Source of the DNA: Natronococcus sp. A-GB1
Lineage (GTDB): Archaea > Halobacteriota > Halobacteria > Halobacteriales > Natrialbaceae
Direction of reading: 5' to 3'
Assembly (NCBI RefSeq): GCF_029688845.1
Contig: NZ_JARUKW010000019.1
Coordinates: forward strand, 1-64,000
Length of the DNA stretch: 64,000 nucleotides
Numbering within the stretch: position 1 is the stretch's first letter; each line of letters opens with the position of its first letter. Below, one piece after another: positions 8,123 through 16,602 of the stretch. The position numbers and the translations under genes were made by a program. The notes beneath the pieces are model-generated. The model was given only the letters and a program-made list of their open reading frames with translations. It did not search any database and was not told the DNA's origin.

Positions 8123-8978
8123 TGTGGATCGTTTGCCCGCTCACGTACGACGAGTCCTCGCAGGCCAGGTAGACGTACGCCGGGCCGAGTTCGCTCGGCT
8201 GTCCCGGACGACCCATCGGGACGTCCTGGCCGAACTCCTCGACGGCCTCGGGATCGTAGTCGCCGATCGTCGCGGGGATCAGCGGCGTCCAGATCGGGCC
8301 AGGAGCGACCTGGTTGACGCGGATCCCTTCGGGGGCGAGCTGCTGGGACAGCGAGCGCGTGAAGGCGACGATCGCGCCCTTCGTCGTCGAGTAGTCGACG
8401 AGCATGTCGTTGCCCGCGAACGCGTTCACCGAGGTCGTGTTGACGATCGTGTCGCCGTCCTCGAGACGGGGCAGCGCCTCCCGGGTCAGGTAGAAGTAGC
8501 CGTTGATGTTCGTCGCGAACGTCTCCTCCCACTGCTCGTCGGTGATGTCGGTCAGGTCGGTCTTGACGACCTGGGCCGCCGCGTTGTTCACGAGGACGTT
8601 GAGATCGCCGAACTCGTCGACGACCTCCTCGACGGCCGCCTGACAGAACGCGCTGTCGCGGACGTCGCCCGAGATGGTCAGGCTCTCCTGGCCCTCGTCC
8701 TTGATCATCTCCGCGGTCGTCTCGGCGTCTTCCTCCTCGTCCAGGTACATGACGGCGACGTCGGCGCCCTCTCGAGCGAAGTGGACCGCGGCGGCCCGGC
8801 CGATTCCGCTGTCGCCGCCGGTGACGATGGCGACCTTCCCCTTGAGCTTGCCGCTGCCCTCGTAGTCCTCGCGGATGAACTCGGCGGGCGGCTCCATCTC
8901 GCCCTCGAGGCCGGGCTGGCGGTCCTGCTGTTGCGGTTCGATCTCCTCGGCTTTCTCGCGCGCTTCGGGCCGTGTCAT
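8094..8978 (-). CDS. SDR family oxidoreductase
   Basis: 294 residues from ATG 8978 (an upstream in-frame start would add 20 unlikely residues). It has an N-terminal acidic/glutamine-rich extension of about 45 residues typical of the YhdF/GsrA-like stress SDRs. The Rossmann motif TGGDSGIG, the NNAAA motif and the catalytic YSTTK follow. The C-terminus ends in GQTIHINGGSIVGG. Probably an NAD(P)-dependent alcohol/aldehyde reductase or general-stress dehydrogenase; substrate unknown. Its 3' end overlaps the amidase gene on the other strand. Confidence 0.9.
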   Translation of the reverse strand: MTRPEAREKAEEIEPQQQDRQPGLEGEMEPPAEFIREDYEGSGKLKGKVAIVTGGDSGIGRAAAVHFAREGADVAVMYLDEEEDAETTAEMIKDEGQESLTISGDVRDSAFCQAAVEEVVDEFGDLNVLVNNAAAQVVKTDLTDITDEQWEETFATNINGYFYLTREALPRLEDGDTIVNTTSVNAFAGNDMLVDYSTTKGAIVAFTRSLSQQLAPEGIRVNQVAPGPIWTPLIPATIGDYDPEAVEEFGQDVPMGRPGQPSELGPAYVYLACEDSSYVSGQTIHINGGSIVGG

Positions 8979-9075
8979 CGGCGGCGCTACCGTCCCGCGG
9001 CTGTTGGACGTGTGCGTTGCGAGTGACGGCAGGTCCAATTCGGCGGTATCAGGGCGTCCCAGCGGTCGTCGGCGT

Positions 9076-9480
9076 TCACCCGCTCCCGTTCCGGCGCGCG
9101 TAGAGGATCCCCGCGAGGAGGGCGATCGCGAACAGACCGAACAGCGGCCGGATCGGATCGACGTAGGTGGCGAGCCAGGAACTCCCGAACAGCGCGACGA
9201 GGACGGCGTTGCAGTGCGGGCAGGCGACGGCGAAGAAGCCGCCCGCGGCGCCGGCGTAGCCGCAGGCGTCGCCCGAGCAGTCGTCGATCGCCGTCCGCTG
9301 TGCGGCGTAGGTGCCGGCGAGGGCGGTCGTCAGCAGCAGAAATCCGTAGTCGAGGGGCGTCCGCGGAACCATCCGTTCGAAGATCGGCGTCGGGACGAGC
9401 CCGGTGACGACGCCCGTCACCACGAAAAAGGCGCCGCCGACGAGGAATCCGTTTCGAACAGCCCTCCGAGTCAGTTGCAC
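9076..9480 (-). CDS. Small integral membrane protein
   Basis: 134 residues with four probable membrane segments (about 12-30, 45-60, 75-100, 108-128). Two cysteine features stand out: DDCSGDACGY (about 67-76) and ACPHCN (about 86-91). The CPHC motif is a thioredoxin-like dithiol, here inside or next to a membrane helix, so a redox or metal role is possible. It ends before, and is likely co-transcribed with, the upstream DUF420 gene (43 bases apart, same strand). Function unknown. Confidence 0.75.
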   Translation of the reverse strand: MQLTRRAVRNGFLVGGAFFVVTGVVTGLVPTPIFERMVPRTPLDYGFLLLTTALAGTYAAQRTAIDDCSGDACGYAGAAGGFFAVACPHCNAVLVALFGSSWLATYVDPIRPLFGLFAIALLAGILYARRNGSG

Positions 9481-9523
9481 GGATGGTTGTTCGGCCGTCG
9501 AGAGGAAAAACCGTCGGTTCGGC

Positions 9524-10087
9524 TCAGTAGCCCACGTGCAGGAGCCCGTAGACGACGATCCCCAGCGAAAAGGAGATCAGCCACAGCGTCGCCGCGGCGC
9601 GACCGATGCGAGCGTGGTTCGTTTGCGTCAGCTCCGCGGGCGAGTACGCCCCAGCCAGCAGGAGCGCGTGGTAGACGAGGGGGATACAGACCACCGCGAG
9701 CAAGATGTGGATCGCCAGGATCGGAAGGTAGACGAACTGATAGACGGCGTCCGGTCCCGGGAACGGCTGGGGACCGCCCGTCGCGACCAGCCGGTAGAGG
9801 TAGAGCGTGAGAAACGCCGCGAACAGGCCGAACGAGGCGAGCATCGCGATCCGGTGACGATCGATCCGCCCACGCCTGATCGCGCGCCAGCCGAGCGCGA
9901 TCGTCGCGATAGCCGTCGCGCTGATCGCGACGTTGACATGCGGAATGAGCTCGAGAAACCACTCGGGCGCACCGGGAACCGTCGATTGTGGGATCCGACC
10001 GCCTGCAGCCGCGAAGACAACTGCCAGCGAGGCGACGCTCAGAACGGCCGTGAGCGAGCGGACCCGCTCTCGAGGAACGTACTCCAT
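9524..10087 (-). CDS. DUF420 family membrane protein
   Basis: 187 residues with five or six membrane segments and conserved histidines (PHVN near 49, IHILLAV near 125, YHALLL near 139). This matches DUF420 (YozB/CtaM-like), integral proteins often next to heme-copper oxidase assembly genes. A role in cytochrome oxidase maturation or heme handling is inferred from the family only; no oxidase gene is present in the window. A box A (minus strand GCATAAAT) lies near 10183-10190. Confidence 0.85.
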   Translation of the reverse strand: MEYVPRERVRSLTAVLSVASLAVVFAAAGGRIPQSTVPGAPEWFLELIPHVNVAISATAIATIALGWRAIRRGRIDRHRIAMLASFGLFAAFLTLYLYRLVATGGPQPFPGPDAVYQFVYLPILAIHILLAVVCIPLVYHALLLAGAYSPAELTQTNHARIGRAAATLWLISFSLGIVVYGLLHVGY

Positions 10088-10252
10088 GTCCGGGAGTTTG
10101 TCTGGGCGATCAAAGCGGTTGCTGTCTCTCGGCGTGGCTCGAGCGACGAGCGCCGTCGCTCTCGAGTGTAGCGTTCGTCAGAATTTATGCGTGGGTGATG
10201 TCCGCGAAGGGAGATCACCTGCATCGTCGCTCGGCGGTTACACCGTCGTTTC

Positions 10253-10332
10253 ACGGGTGCGAAGCACCCGTTCAACGGCTCGCGGAACCGAAGGTTCCGC
10301 GCTCGCCTCGCGTTTGGTGGACTTCGTCCACC
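10253..10332. repeat. Triple-hairpin repeat next to tRNA-Leu
   Basis: Three consecutive perfect hairpins. First ACGGGTGC-gaa-GCACCCGT (10253-10271), second CGCGGAACC-gaa-GGTTCCGCG (10281-10301), third GGTGGAC-ttc-GTCCACC (10316-10332). The first two, with a 9-base linker containing ACGG, form the same two-hairpin unit that occurs twice at 36588-36758. The last hairpin is 7 bases from the 3' end of tRNA-Leu, so the cluster could also stop its transcript. No protein is encoded here; open frames across it are not credible. Confidence 0.8.
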
Positions 10333-10339
10333 CGTGCGA

Positions 10340-10424
<85 letters not shown>

Positions 10425-10460
10425 TCGCGTTCTCTTTCTGCACTCAATCGTATCCAGCGT

Positions 10461-10471
10461 GATTATAAAAG
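10461..10471 (-). promoter_or_regulatory. TATA box for tRNA-Leu
   Basis: Minus-strand CTTTTATAATC, preceded by a purine-rich stretch (AAAGGAAAGGG) that fits a BRE. It lies about 37 bases before the mature 5' end, leaving a leader of roughly 10 nt. Confidence 0.7.
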
Positions 10472-10626
10472 CCCTTTCCTTTGGGCCGGCGCCTGCGGAG
10501 AGGTCACACGGAATCGACCGACGGAGTCGCACTTCCGGTCGGTCACGCGGGATGCACAGTCAGGTTCGAGAGGGGGAGAATCGGGACGACCGTATAGTTA
10601 AAATGCGACAGATTCCAACGTACGGT

Positions 10627-11157
10627 ATGGCTAAGTACTCGACCGGTTCGTCCGGTGGCGGCGGCGGGACGAACTGCGAACTCTGTGGCGCCGAGAGCGA
10701 CTCGCTCCGGCGCGCACAGGTCGCCGGTGCCGAACTCGAGGTCTGTCCGGACTGTGCGCCACACGACGACGCACAGAAACGCAGCGGGGGGCGCGGTGGC
10801 CGCAGCGGATCCAGTGGCCGGGACAGCAGGCAGGACGACGAACCCAGCCGGAAACAGAAAGCGGCCCAGAACGTCGCGAAGGCGAACCCCGTCTGGGACG
10901 GCGACTCCGAACACTGGGAGAAGGAGGGGACGAACTACGACGACGATCCGTTGCCGTACCTCGTCTCCGACTACGGCTCGGCGCTCGTCGAGGCCCGTCG
11001 GGAGGCAGGCTACCAGCGCGAGGAGCTCGCCGAGGAACTCGGCGTCCCCGAGAAGGACCTGCTGGCGATCGAACAGGGGCGGGCGACCCAGGCCGGCGTC
11101 GGCGGCGGCCTGATCGACGCCCTCGAGGAGACCCTCGACGTCTCGCTCGCGGAGTAG
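10627..11157 (+). CDS. MBF1-like transcription factor (zinc ribbon + HTH)
   Basis: 176 residues from ATG 10627, just after a box A near 10595 (TAGTTAAAATG), so probably leaderless. A Gly/Ser-rich start is followed by a zinc ribbon (CELC at 17-20, CPDC at 40-43), a charged linker, and a C-terminal Cro/C1-type helix-turn-helix (about 115-165, EARREAGYQREELAEELG). This is the architecture of archaeal multiprotein bridging factor 1, thought to link TBP or the ribosome with regulatory functions. A T-run terminator follows. Nothing suggests it belongs to the sugar cluster downstream. Confidence 0.92.
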   Translation: MAKYSTGSSGGGGGTNCELCGAESDSLRRAQVAGAELEVCPDCAPHDDAQKRSGGRGGRSGSSGRDSRQDDEPSRKQKAAQNVAKANPVWDGDSEHWEKEGTNYDDDPLPYLVSDYGSALVEARREAGYQREELAEELGVPEKDLLAIEQGRATQAGVGGGLIDALEETLDVSLAE

Positions 11158-11185
11158 CGCCGAAAGAACGTCGGCTTCCCACTCG

Positions 11186-11191
11186 TTTTTT
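11186..11191 (+). terminator. T-run terminator after the MBF1 gene
   Basis: Six T residues 29 bases after the stop of the MBF1 gene, in otherwise GC-rich DNA. This is the usual archaeal intrinsic stop. It also lies just beyond the 3' end of the convergent GH15 gene. Confidence 0.55.
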
Positions 11192-11198
11192 GTTCGGG

Positions 11199-13232
11199 CT
11201 ACCGCGGATCGAGCGCAGGCTCGTCAGCGGTAGCGTCCGGAACGTCGCTCCCCTCGAGCGCCGTCGCCGTCGCGAGCCGGATCGCGTGGGGCCACCCAAG
11301 CGGCGTCGCGCTGTCGGGCGTCCCGTCGTCGAAGAACTGCTCGGGCAAGTAGCTGCCTTCGCTTCGCAGCGGCCCACCCGGAGCGACGAGTTCCAGCAGC
11401 GCTCGGGCGCGGGCGTCGAACTCCGCGGCGGTGTCGTGGCCCGACCCCGCGAGCAGTTCGTGGAGCTCGGCCGACGCGTGAGCGCCCCACGCGGTCGTTA
11501 CGGTCCAGATCTTCGGCTCCTCCTGATCGGCGACCCGCCACGGGTCGCCCTCGAAGCGAGCGAGTCCCTCGATCGGACCCTCCGGGTCACGGTAGAGTCC
11601 ATCGGTCGTCGTCTCGAGGTGAGAGACGAGTTGCTCGAGTCGCTCGTCGTCGACGGTTCCGATCTCGGCGTACTCGCGGTGGGCGGCGGCCAGCGCGAGC
11701 GTACTCCCGTCGAGACGGTCGTCGAGGTCGCCGTCCTCGAGTCGGAGTGCGTAACAGCCTCGCTCGGGCACCCATAGCGCGTCGAGCCCCTCGTAGACCG
11801 TTCGCGCGCTCTCGCGTGCACGCGCCGTGACGTCGTCGGGCAGCGGCGCCCGGGCGATAGCGGCATAGGCCTCGAGGTAGGTCGCGGCGGTGTGGGTGAA
11901 GCGCCCGGTCATGTTCTCCCAGGCGTTCTGAACCCGTCCGGGGAGGCCGTCGGCCTCGAGGGTGTCGTCCAGTCCCTCGAGCGCGGCGACGACGGCATCG
12001 CGGACGCGCTCGTCGTCGTCGATCACCCGGAGGTAGGTCGCGAGATAGGCCGCGACGCTCGCGGTCTGGTCGGCCTGGTAGTCGACCGAGTCGGCCTCCT
12101 CGAGGCGGCCGTGGGCCCAGCCGGGCGCGAGGGTTCCGTCGTCGGACCAGACACGATGGGGCCAGGTGCCGTCATCGAGCTGGGTTTCGACGTAGAAGCG
12201 GGCGCTGGCGGCGTGCCACTCGTCGAGGCCGAGCCCGGCCTGCCGATCGGCCTCGAGCAGGAAGCCGGCGATCTCGGCGTCGTCGCGAAACCAGGTGTAG
12301 CCGTACCCGCCCGAGTGCCGGTAGAACGGGTCGAACTCGGGGCCGGCGATCCGGGCCCCCGACGTCGCCCGGAGCAGGGAGAGCGCACGGAGATCCGCAA
12401 AGCCGCCGTCGATACCGGGGGTCGCCTCGGGGAGGCGGTCTCGGGCCTGCCGTCGACCCGCCTCGAGCAGCGCCTCGGGGTCGGCGTGCGCGTCGACGTC
12501 CGCTCGAACGCGCTCGAGGGCGGCCTCGCAGTCGTCCGCCGAGAGCAGGGTTGCGATCGTCGCGGTCGGCTCCGGCCCCGAAAGGTCGACGTCGACCATC
12601 GCGATCGGACTCAGACGATCCTCCTCGTAGCGATCGTCGTTCCCGGGTCGCGGAAACGGGACTGGGTCGTCGTCGAGTACCTCCTCGAACCGGATCGAGG
12701 GGTGGCCGATAACCGAGAGATCGGTCGAGGCCGCGAGGAAGTCCCGCTCGTTGCGGTGGTGGACCTCGACGGCGTCGCCGTGGCGGAGCTGCCCGATCCG
12801 GCCCGTCTGGTTGTCGGGAGCGAACCCAACGCAGGCCCGGATCGTCGCTTCGACGTCGTCGGCTCCCTCGAGGGCGAACGCCGTGAGGTGGAGCCGCCCG
12901 AGCGTCAGGTCGTACTGTCGGCAGGTGCGGTCACCGACCTCGTGGACGGTCTCGACGATCGCGGTGTCGTCGACGTACCGTTGGGCCGAATCGTCGAACC
13001 AGGAGACGTCGCCGTCGATCTCGAGACCAAAGCGGGAGCGTTCGATCCCCGCGAGTCCGGACAGCGGATACGAGTAGTCTCTGAGCGAGCCGTTCGGGGC
13101 GACGTGAACGAGCCGATCGTCGAGCCCGGAGAACAGCCCGTCGATCGAGCGACGCTCGCCGGAAAACTGGCGGGGATCGCCGCGGGAGCGCTTGACGTCG
13201 TCGAGAGCGTCGTACAGTTCCATCGTACCCAT
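11199..13232 (-). CDS. Glycoside hydrolase family 15 protein (glucoamylase-like)
   Basis: 677 residues. An N-terminal beta domain (about 1-260, SYPLSGLAGIERSRFGLEIDG) is followed by an (alpha/alpha)6 barrel (about 280-650). The barrel shows the GH15 landmarks GYGYTWFRDDAEIAGF, DGTWPHRVWSDDG, and IWTVTTAWGAHASAEL. There is no export leader, so it acts in the cytoplasm, probably freeing glucose from maltodextrins or glycogen-like glucans. It is divergent from a TrmB regulator and lies beside glucose dehydrogenase, consistent with feeding glucose to that pathway. ATG 13223 is an equally possible start. Trehalase activity is the main alternative. Confidence 0.9.
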   Translation of the reverse strand: MGTMELYDALDDVKRSRGDPRQFSGERRSIDGLFSGLDDRLVHVAPNGSLRDYSYPLSGLAGIERSRFGLEIDGDVSWFDDSAQRYVDDTAIVETVHEVGDRTCRQYDLTLGRLHLTAFALEGADDVEATIRACVGFAPDNQTGRIGQLRHGDAVEVHHRNERDFLAASTDLSVIGHPSIRFEEVLDDDPVPFPRPGNDDRYEEDRLSPIAMVDVDLSGPEPTATIATLLSADDCEAALERVRADVDAHADPEALLEAGRRQARDRLPEATPGIDGGFADLRALSLLRATSGARIAGPEFDPFYRHSGGYGYTWFRDDAEIAGFLLEADRQAGLGLDEWHAASARFYVETQLDDGTWPHRVWSDDGTLAPGWAHGRLEEADSVDYQADQTASVAAYLATYLRVIDDDERVRDAVVAALEGLDDTLEADGLPGRVQNAWENMTGRFTHTAATYLEAYAAIARAPLPDDVTARARESARTVYEGLDALWVPERGCYALRLEDGDLDDRLDGSTLALAAAHREYAEIGTVDDERLEQLVSHLETTTDGLYRDPEGPIEGLARFEGDPWRVADQEEPKIWTVTTAWGAHASAELHELLAGSGHDTAAEFDARARALLELVAPGGPLRSEGSYLPEQFFDDGTPDSATPLGWPHAIRLATATALEGSDVPDATADEPALDPR

Positions 13233-13368
13233 CGTTCGAGCCGTGCTGAGAAAAATTTGTTGAAAAATGTATTCTTACTTTGTAGACGCGCACGAGAGTA
13301 GTCGTTCACCCGCCGGTTCGACCGGGAATCTTTTACAGCAACCGATCGATCGTTGGAGTGAGAAACAC

Positions 13369-14433
13369 ATGGACGACGACGATCTCGCCGGATTGCTCGA
13401 GCGGTTCGGCCTCTCGAGGAAGGAGATTGATACCTACCTCGCGATCCTCGAGCACGGGGAGTCGAAGGCGAGCACGATCGCTGACGCCGCCGACGTCTCC
13501 AAGCGGTACGTCTACAGTATCAGCGAGGAACTCGAGGACCGAGGATTCGTCGAGGTCGACGACCACTCGGTACCGACGCTGATCAGGCCGGTGGCGCCCG
13601 AGACGGTCGTCGAGCGGCTCACTCGCAGCGTCGAGGAGATCGAACCCGAGATCAGAACCCGCTACACCGAGACCGAGCGACCGGGTGAGCAGTTCGAGGT
13701 GATCAAGTCCCGACAGACGGTACGCAAGCGGATCCGGGGCCTGCTCGCCGACGCCGAAACCGAGGTGACGCTGTCGCTGCCCGCCGAGGTGCTCCCGCAG
13801 ATCCGGACGACGCTCGAGGAGACCGTCGACCGCGGAGTGCTCGTCCTGTTGTTGCTCGGCGGCGCCGAGAGCGAGCGCCAGGATATCGCCTCGCTGGCCG
13901 GCACCGCGAGTACGGTTCGAACGTGGGACGCGCTGGTGCCGACGATGCTGACGGTCGACCGACGACACGGGCTGCTCGCACCCAGCGAGTTGCTGACCGA
14001 CTCGACAAGCGAGACCCGGGCGATCTCGCTCACACAGGAACAGCTCGCACCCGTTCTGGCGGGCTCGTTCCTGGCGAACTACTGGCCGACCGCCGAGGAG
14101 CGGTACGTCGCCGCTCCCCGCGAACTTCCGTGGACTGGCGAGGGCTTTCGGAACGCAGTCTTCCAGGTCGCGCTCCACCGGGCGGCCGACACCCGACTCG
14201 AGGCAACGGTTACGGGACGACCAATCGGTGGCCACGATCTGCCCGCGACGCTGACCGGAGAGATCGTCGACGTTCGCCAGAGCCTCGTTCGGCCCGCGAC
14301 CTCGACGCTGCCGATCGAGAACGCGTTCCGGCTCGAGGTCGACGACGAACGGTACACGATCGGGGGTTCGGGCGCCTTCCTCGAGGAGTTCGAGGCCGAC
14401 TCGGTGACGATCCGCCCGCTCGAGGCGGAGTAG
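13369..14433 (+). CDS. TrmB family sugar-responsive regulator
   Basis: 354 residues. An N-terminal winged helix (about 8-75, LSRKEIDTYLAILEHGESKASTI and VSKRYVYSISEEL) is followed by a coiled region (80-115) and a C-terminal sugar-binding-type domain ending with EVDDERYTIGGSG. This is the TrmB layout. In Halobacterium, TrmB controls many central metabolism genes according to glucose. Divergent from the GH15 gene and upstream of KDPG aldolase, glucose dehydrogenase and gluconate dehydratase, so it is likely their regulator. A box A (CTTTTACA, about 13329) precedes the start. Confidence 0.92.
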   Translation: MDDDDLAGLLERFGLSRKEIDTYLAILEHGESKASTIADAADVSKRYVYSISEELEDRGFVEVDDHSVPTLIRPVAPETVVERLTRSVEEIEPEIRTRYTETERPGEQFEVIKSRQTVRKRIRGLLADAETEVTLSLPAEVLPQIRTTLEETVDRGVLVLLLLGGAESERQDIASLAGTASTVRTWDALVPTMLTVDRRHGLLAPSELLTDSTSETRAISLTQEQLAPVLAGSFLANYWPTAEERYVAAPRELPWTGEGFRNAVFQVALHRAADTRLEATVTGRPIGGHDLPATLTGEIVDVRQSLVRPATSTLPIENAFRLEVDDERYTIGGSGAFLEEFEADSVTIRPLEAE

Positions 14434-14561
14434 ACGGCTCGGCAACTTTCTTCACTGGGGGCCGCGAATCCGCTCGTAATGAACGCTCTTTCGCGACCGA
14501 GTGAACGTTCGACGAGCGCACGGCCGACGATCACCCGAGCGAGTACCGACGGAGGTCGTCG

Positions 14562-15215
14562 ATGAGTTCGCCGGACGCCGTCAAGGAACGAATCGTCGAG
14601 AGCGGCGCGCTCGCCGTCCTCCGCGGGGTCGACGAGGACGACGTCGTTCCGGTCGCCCGCGCGATGTCGGAGGCCGGCGTCGGGGCGCTCGAGGTGACCG
14701 CGGACGGGACGCGAACGTACGAGAAGCTCGCGGCGATCGACCGCGAACTCGAGGGGACGGATACCGTCGTCGGTGCGGGCACCGTTCTGGACGCCGCCAG
14801 CGCCCAGTCGGTGATCGACGCGGGCGCCGAGTTCGTCGTCTCGCCCCACGTCGACCCCGAGGTCGTGACGGTCTGTAACCGCCACGGCGTGCTCTCGGCG
14901 CCCGGCGTCATGACGCCGACCGAGGCCGTCACCGCGATCGACGCGGGCGCGGACGTGCTGAAGATGTTCCCCGCCTCGACGGTCGGACCGGGACACATCG
15001 GCGCCCTGCAGGGCCCACTGGGTGACGTCGACGTGATCCCGACCGGCGGGATCGGGACCGACAACGTCGCCGACTACCTCGAGGCCGGCGCGGTCGCCGT
15101 CGGCGCCGGGAGCGCGATCGTCGACTACGACGCCATCGCCGAGGGCGACATGGAGGGGGTTCGAGAGACGGCCGCCGCGTTCGTCGAGGCCGTCGAGGAC
15201 GCGCGCGGCGAGTAG
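14562..15215 (+). CDS. KDPG / KHG aldolase (Eda-type)
   Basis: 217 residues, a class I aldolase with a TIM barrel. Catalytic Glu44 (ALEVTADG), GAGTVLD (71-77), Schiff-base Lys134 (DVLKMFPAS) and the phosphate-binding GGIG (about 158-161) are all present. It would split 2-keto-3-deoxy-6-phosphogluconate into pyruvate and glyceraldehyde 3-phosphate, the last step of the semi-phosphorylative Entner-Doudoroff route. The first two enzymes follow in the same direction; the KDG kinase is not in the window. Confidence 0.93.
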   Translation: MSSPDAVKERIVESGALAVLRGVDEDDVVPVARAMSEAGVGALEVTADGTRTYEKLAAIDRELEGTDTVVGAGTVLDAASAQSVIDAGAEFVVSPHVDPEVVTVCNRHGVLSAPGVMTPTEAVTAIDAGADVLKMFPASTVGPGHIGALQGPLGDVDVIPTGGIGTDNVADYLEAGAVAVGAGSAIVDYDAIAEGDMEGVRETAAAFVEAVEDARGE

Positions 15216-15340
15216 CGATCTCAGCGGGCGGTTCTGCTGCGAACTCGAGACGCGAGTAGCAACGATGCTCGAGTCTGTGGATCTCGGCCACCGGCTCCGC
15301 GAATCGCTACCGACGGTCCCCCGACCGCTATTCAAATATT

Positions 15341-15366
15341 TACTACAGATAGCGTAATCTTTTATT
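15341..15366 (+). promoter_or_regulatory. gdh promoter with TrmB-like site
   Basis: TACT-N7-GCGTA (15341-15356) is one base off the published Halobacterium TrmB motif TACT-N7/8-GAGTA. A box A TTTTATT (15360-15366) follows at once and the gdh ATG is 23 bases on, so the message is probably leaderless. A site just upstream of the TATA box usually means activation. The match was made by eye. Confidence 0.5.
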
Positions 15367-15388
15367 CGCTCGACTCCTACGTCGAGCC

Positions 15389-16459
15389 ATGAAGGCGATC
15401 GCAGTCGAACCGGGTGCCGGCGAACCGACCGTCGTCGAGCGCCCGCTCCCCGAACCGAGCGACGGCGAGGCGCTCGTCCGGACGCTCCGCGTCGGCGTCG
15501 ACGGCACCGACCACGAGGTCATCGCGGGCCACCACGGCGAGCTCCCTCCCGGCGAGGACCGTCTCGTGCTGGGTCACGAGGCCGTCGGCGTCGTCGAGGA
15601 TCCGAACGGGACCGATCTCGAGGAAGGCGACTACGTCGTCCCGACCGTCCGAAGACCGCCCAACGGCACCAACGAGTACTTCGAGCGCGGCGAACCCGAC
15701 ATGGCCCGCGAGGGGGAGTACCTCGAGCGGGGTATCGTCGGCGCCCACGGCTTCATGGCGGAGTACTTCACGAGCCCCGCCGAGACGCTCGTCCCGATCT
15801 CCGAACGACTCGCCCACCTCGGTTTCCTGGTCGAGCCGATCAGCGTCTCCGAGAAGGCGATCGAACACGCCGTCGCCTCCCGTTCGGCATTCGAGTGGGA
15901 GCCCGAGTCCGCGCTCGTCCTGGGCAACGGCTCGCTCGGCCTGCTGACGCTGGCAATGTGCGAGGAGACGCTCGGCTTCGATCGCACGTACTGTCTCGGC
16001 CGACGGGACCGCCCCGATCCGACGATCGACATCGTCGAGAAGCTCGGGGCGACCTACGTCGACTCGCGGGAGACGCCGGTTCCCGAGATCCCCGACGCCT
16101 ACGAGTCGGTCGACTTCGTCTACGAGGCGACCGGCTACGCGAAACACGCCTTCGAGACGATCGAAGCGCTCGCGCCAAACGGCGTCGGCGCCCTGCTGGG
16201 CGTCCCCGAGTCCTGGTCGTTCGAGGTCGACGGCGGTCGCCTCCACCGGGAGTTCGTCCTGCAGAACAAGGCGCTCGTAGGCTCGGTCAACTCCAATCGG
16301 GGCCACTTCGAGGCCGCCACCGACACGCTCGAGGGGCTGCCCGACTGGCTGTTCGAGGACCTCGTCACCGGCGTCTACGGGCTCGAGGAGTACGAGCGGG
16401 CGTTCGAGACCGGCGACGACGTCGTGAAGACGGCCGTCGAGTTCTCGTCCCTCGAGTAA
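15389..16459 (+). CDS. gdh: Glucose 1-dehydrogenase
   Basis: 356 residues, a medium-chain zinc dehydrogenase that oxidises glucose to gluconolactone with NAD(P). It follows the halophilic Haloferax enzyme closely: zinc ligands Asp38 (VGVDGTDHEV, aspartate in place of the usual cysteine), His63 and Glu64 (VLGHEAVG), and Glu149 (LVEPIS). The nucleotide fold is GNGSLGLLT with GRRDRPDPT, an NADP-friendly loop. With the dehydratase and aldolase it forms the semi-phosphorylative Entner-Doudoroff entry. Confidence 0.96.
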   Translation: MKAIAVEPGAGEPTVVERPLPEPSDGEALVRTLRVGVDGTDHEVIAGHHGELPPGEDRLVLGHEAVGVVEDPNGTDLEEGDYVVPTVRRPPNGTNEYFERGEPDMAREGEYLERGIVGAHGFMAEYFTSPAETLVPISERLAHLGFLVEPISVSEKAIEHAVASRSAFEWEPESALVLGNGSLGLLTLAMCEETLGFDRTYCLGRRDRPDPTIDIVEKLGATYVDSRETPVPEIPDAYESVDFVYEATGYAKHAFETIEALAPNGVGALLGVPESWSFEVDGGRLHREFVLQNKALVGSVNSNRGHFEAATDTLEGLPDWLFEDLVTGVYGLEEYERAFETGDDVVKTAVEFSSLE

Positions 16460-16602
16460 GCCGTCGGGACGGCTCGGGCCGTTCGAACGCCGCGTGCAAT
16501 CTGGCGGATATCGGCGCGTAGTGCAAACAGTAGCACCCGTATGCCTGAGACTGTGTCCCGGAATAGAAACAATTACCCGATCACGAGTGAGTACTGCTCT
16601 CC

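Noticed and set aside
10506-10545. Inverted repeat GACCGAC..GTCGGTC
   Set aside because: Arms short and distant, common in GC-rich DNA; no position that suggests function.
13266-13300. TACT...AGTA pair between GH15 and TrmB genes as a TrmB site
   Set aside because: Spacing of about 16 does not fit the 7-8 of the motif; kept only as a weak possibility.
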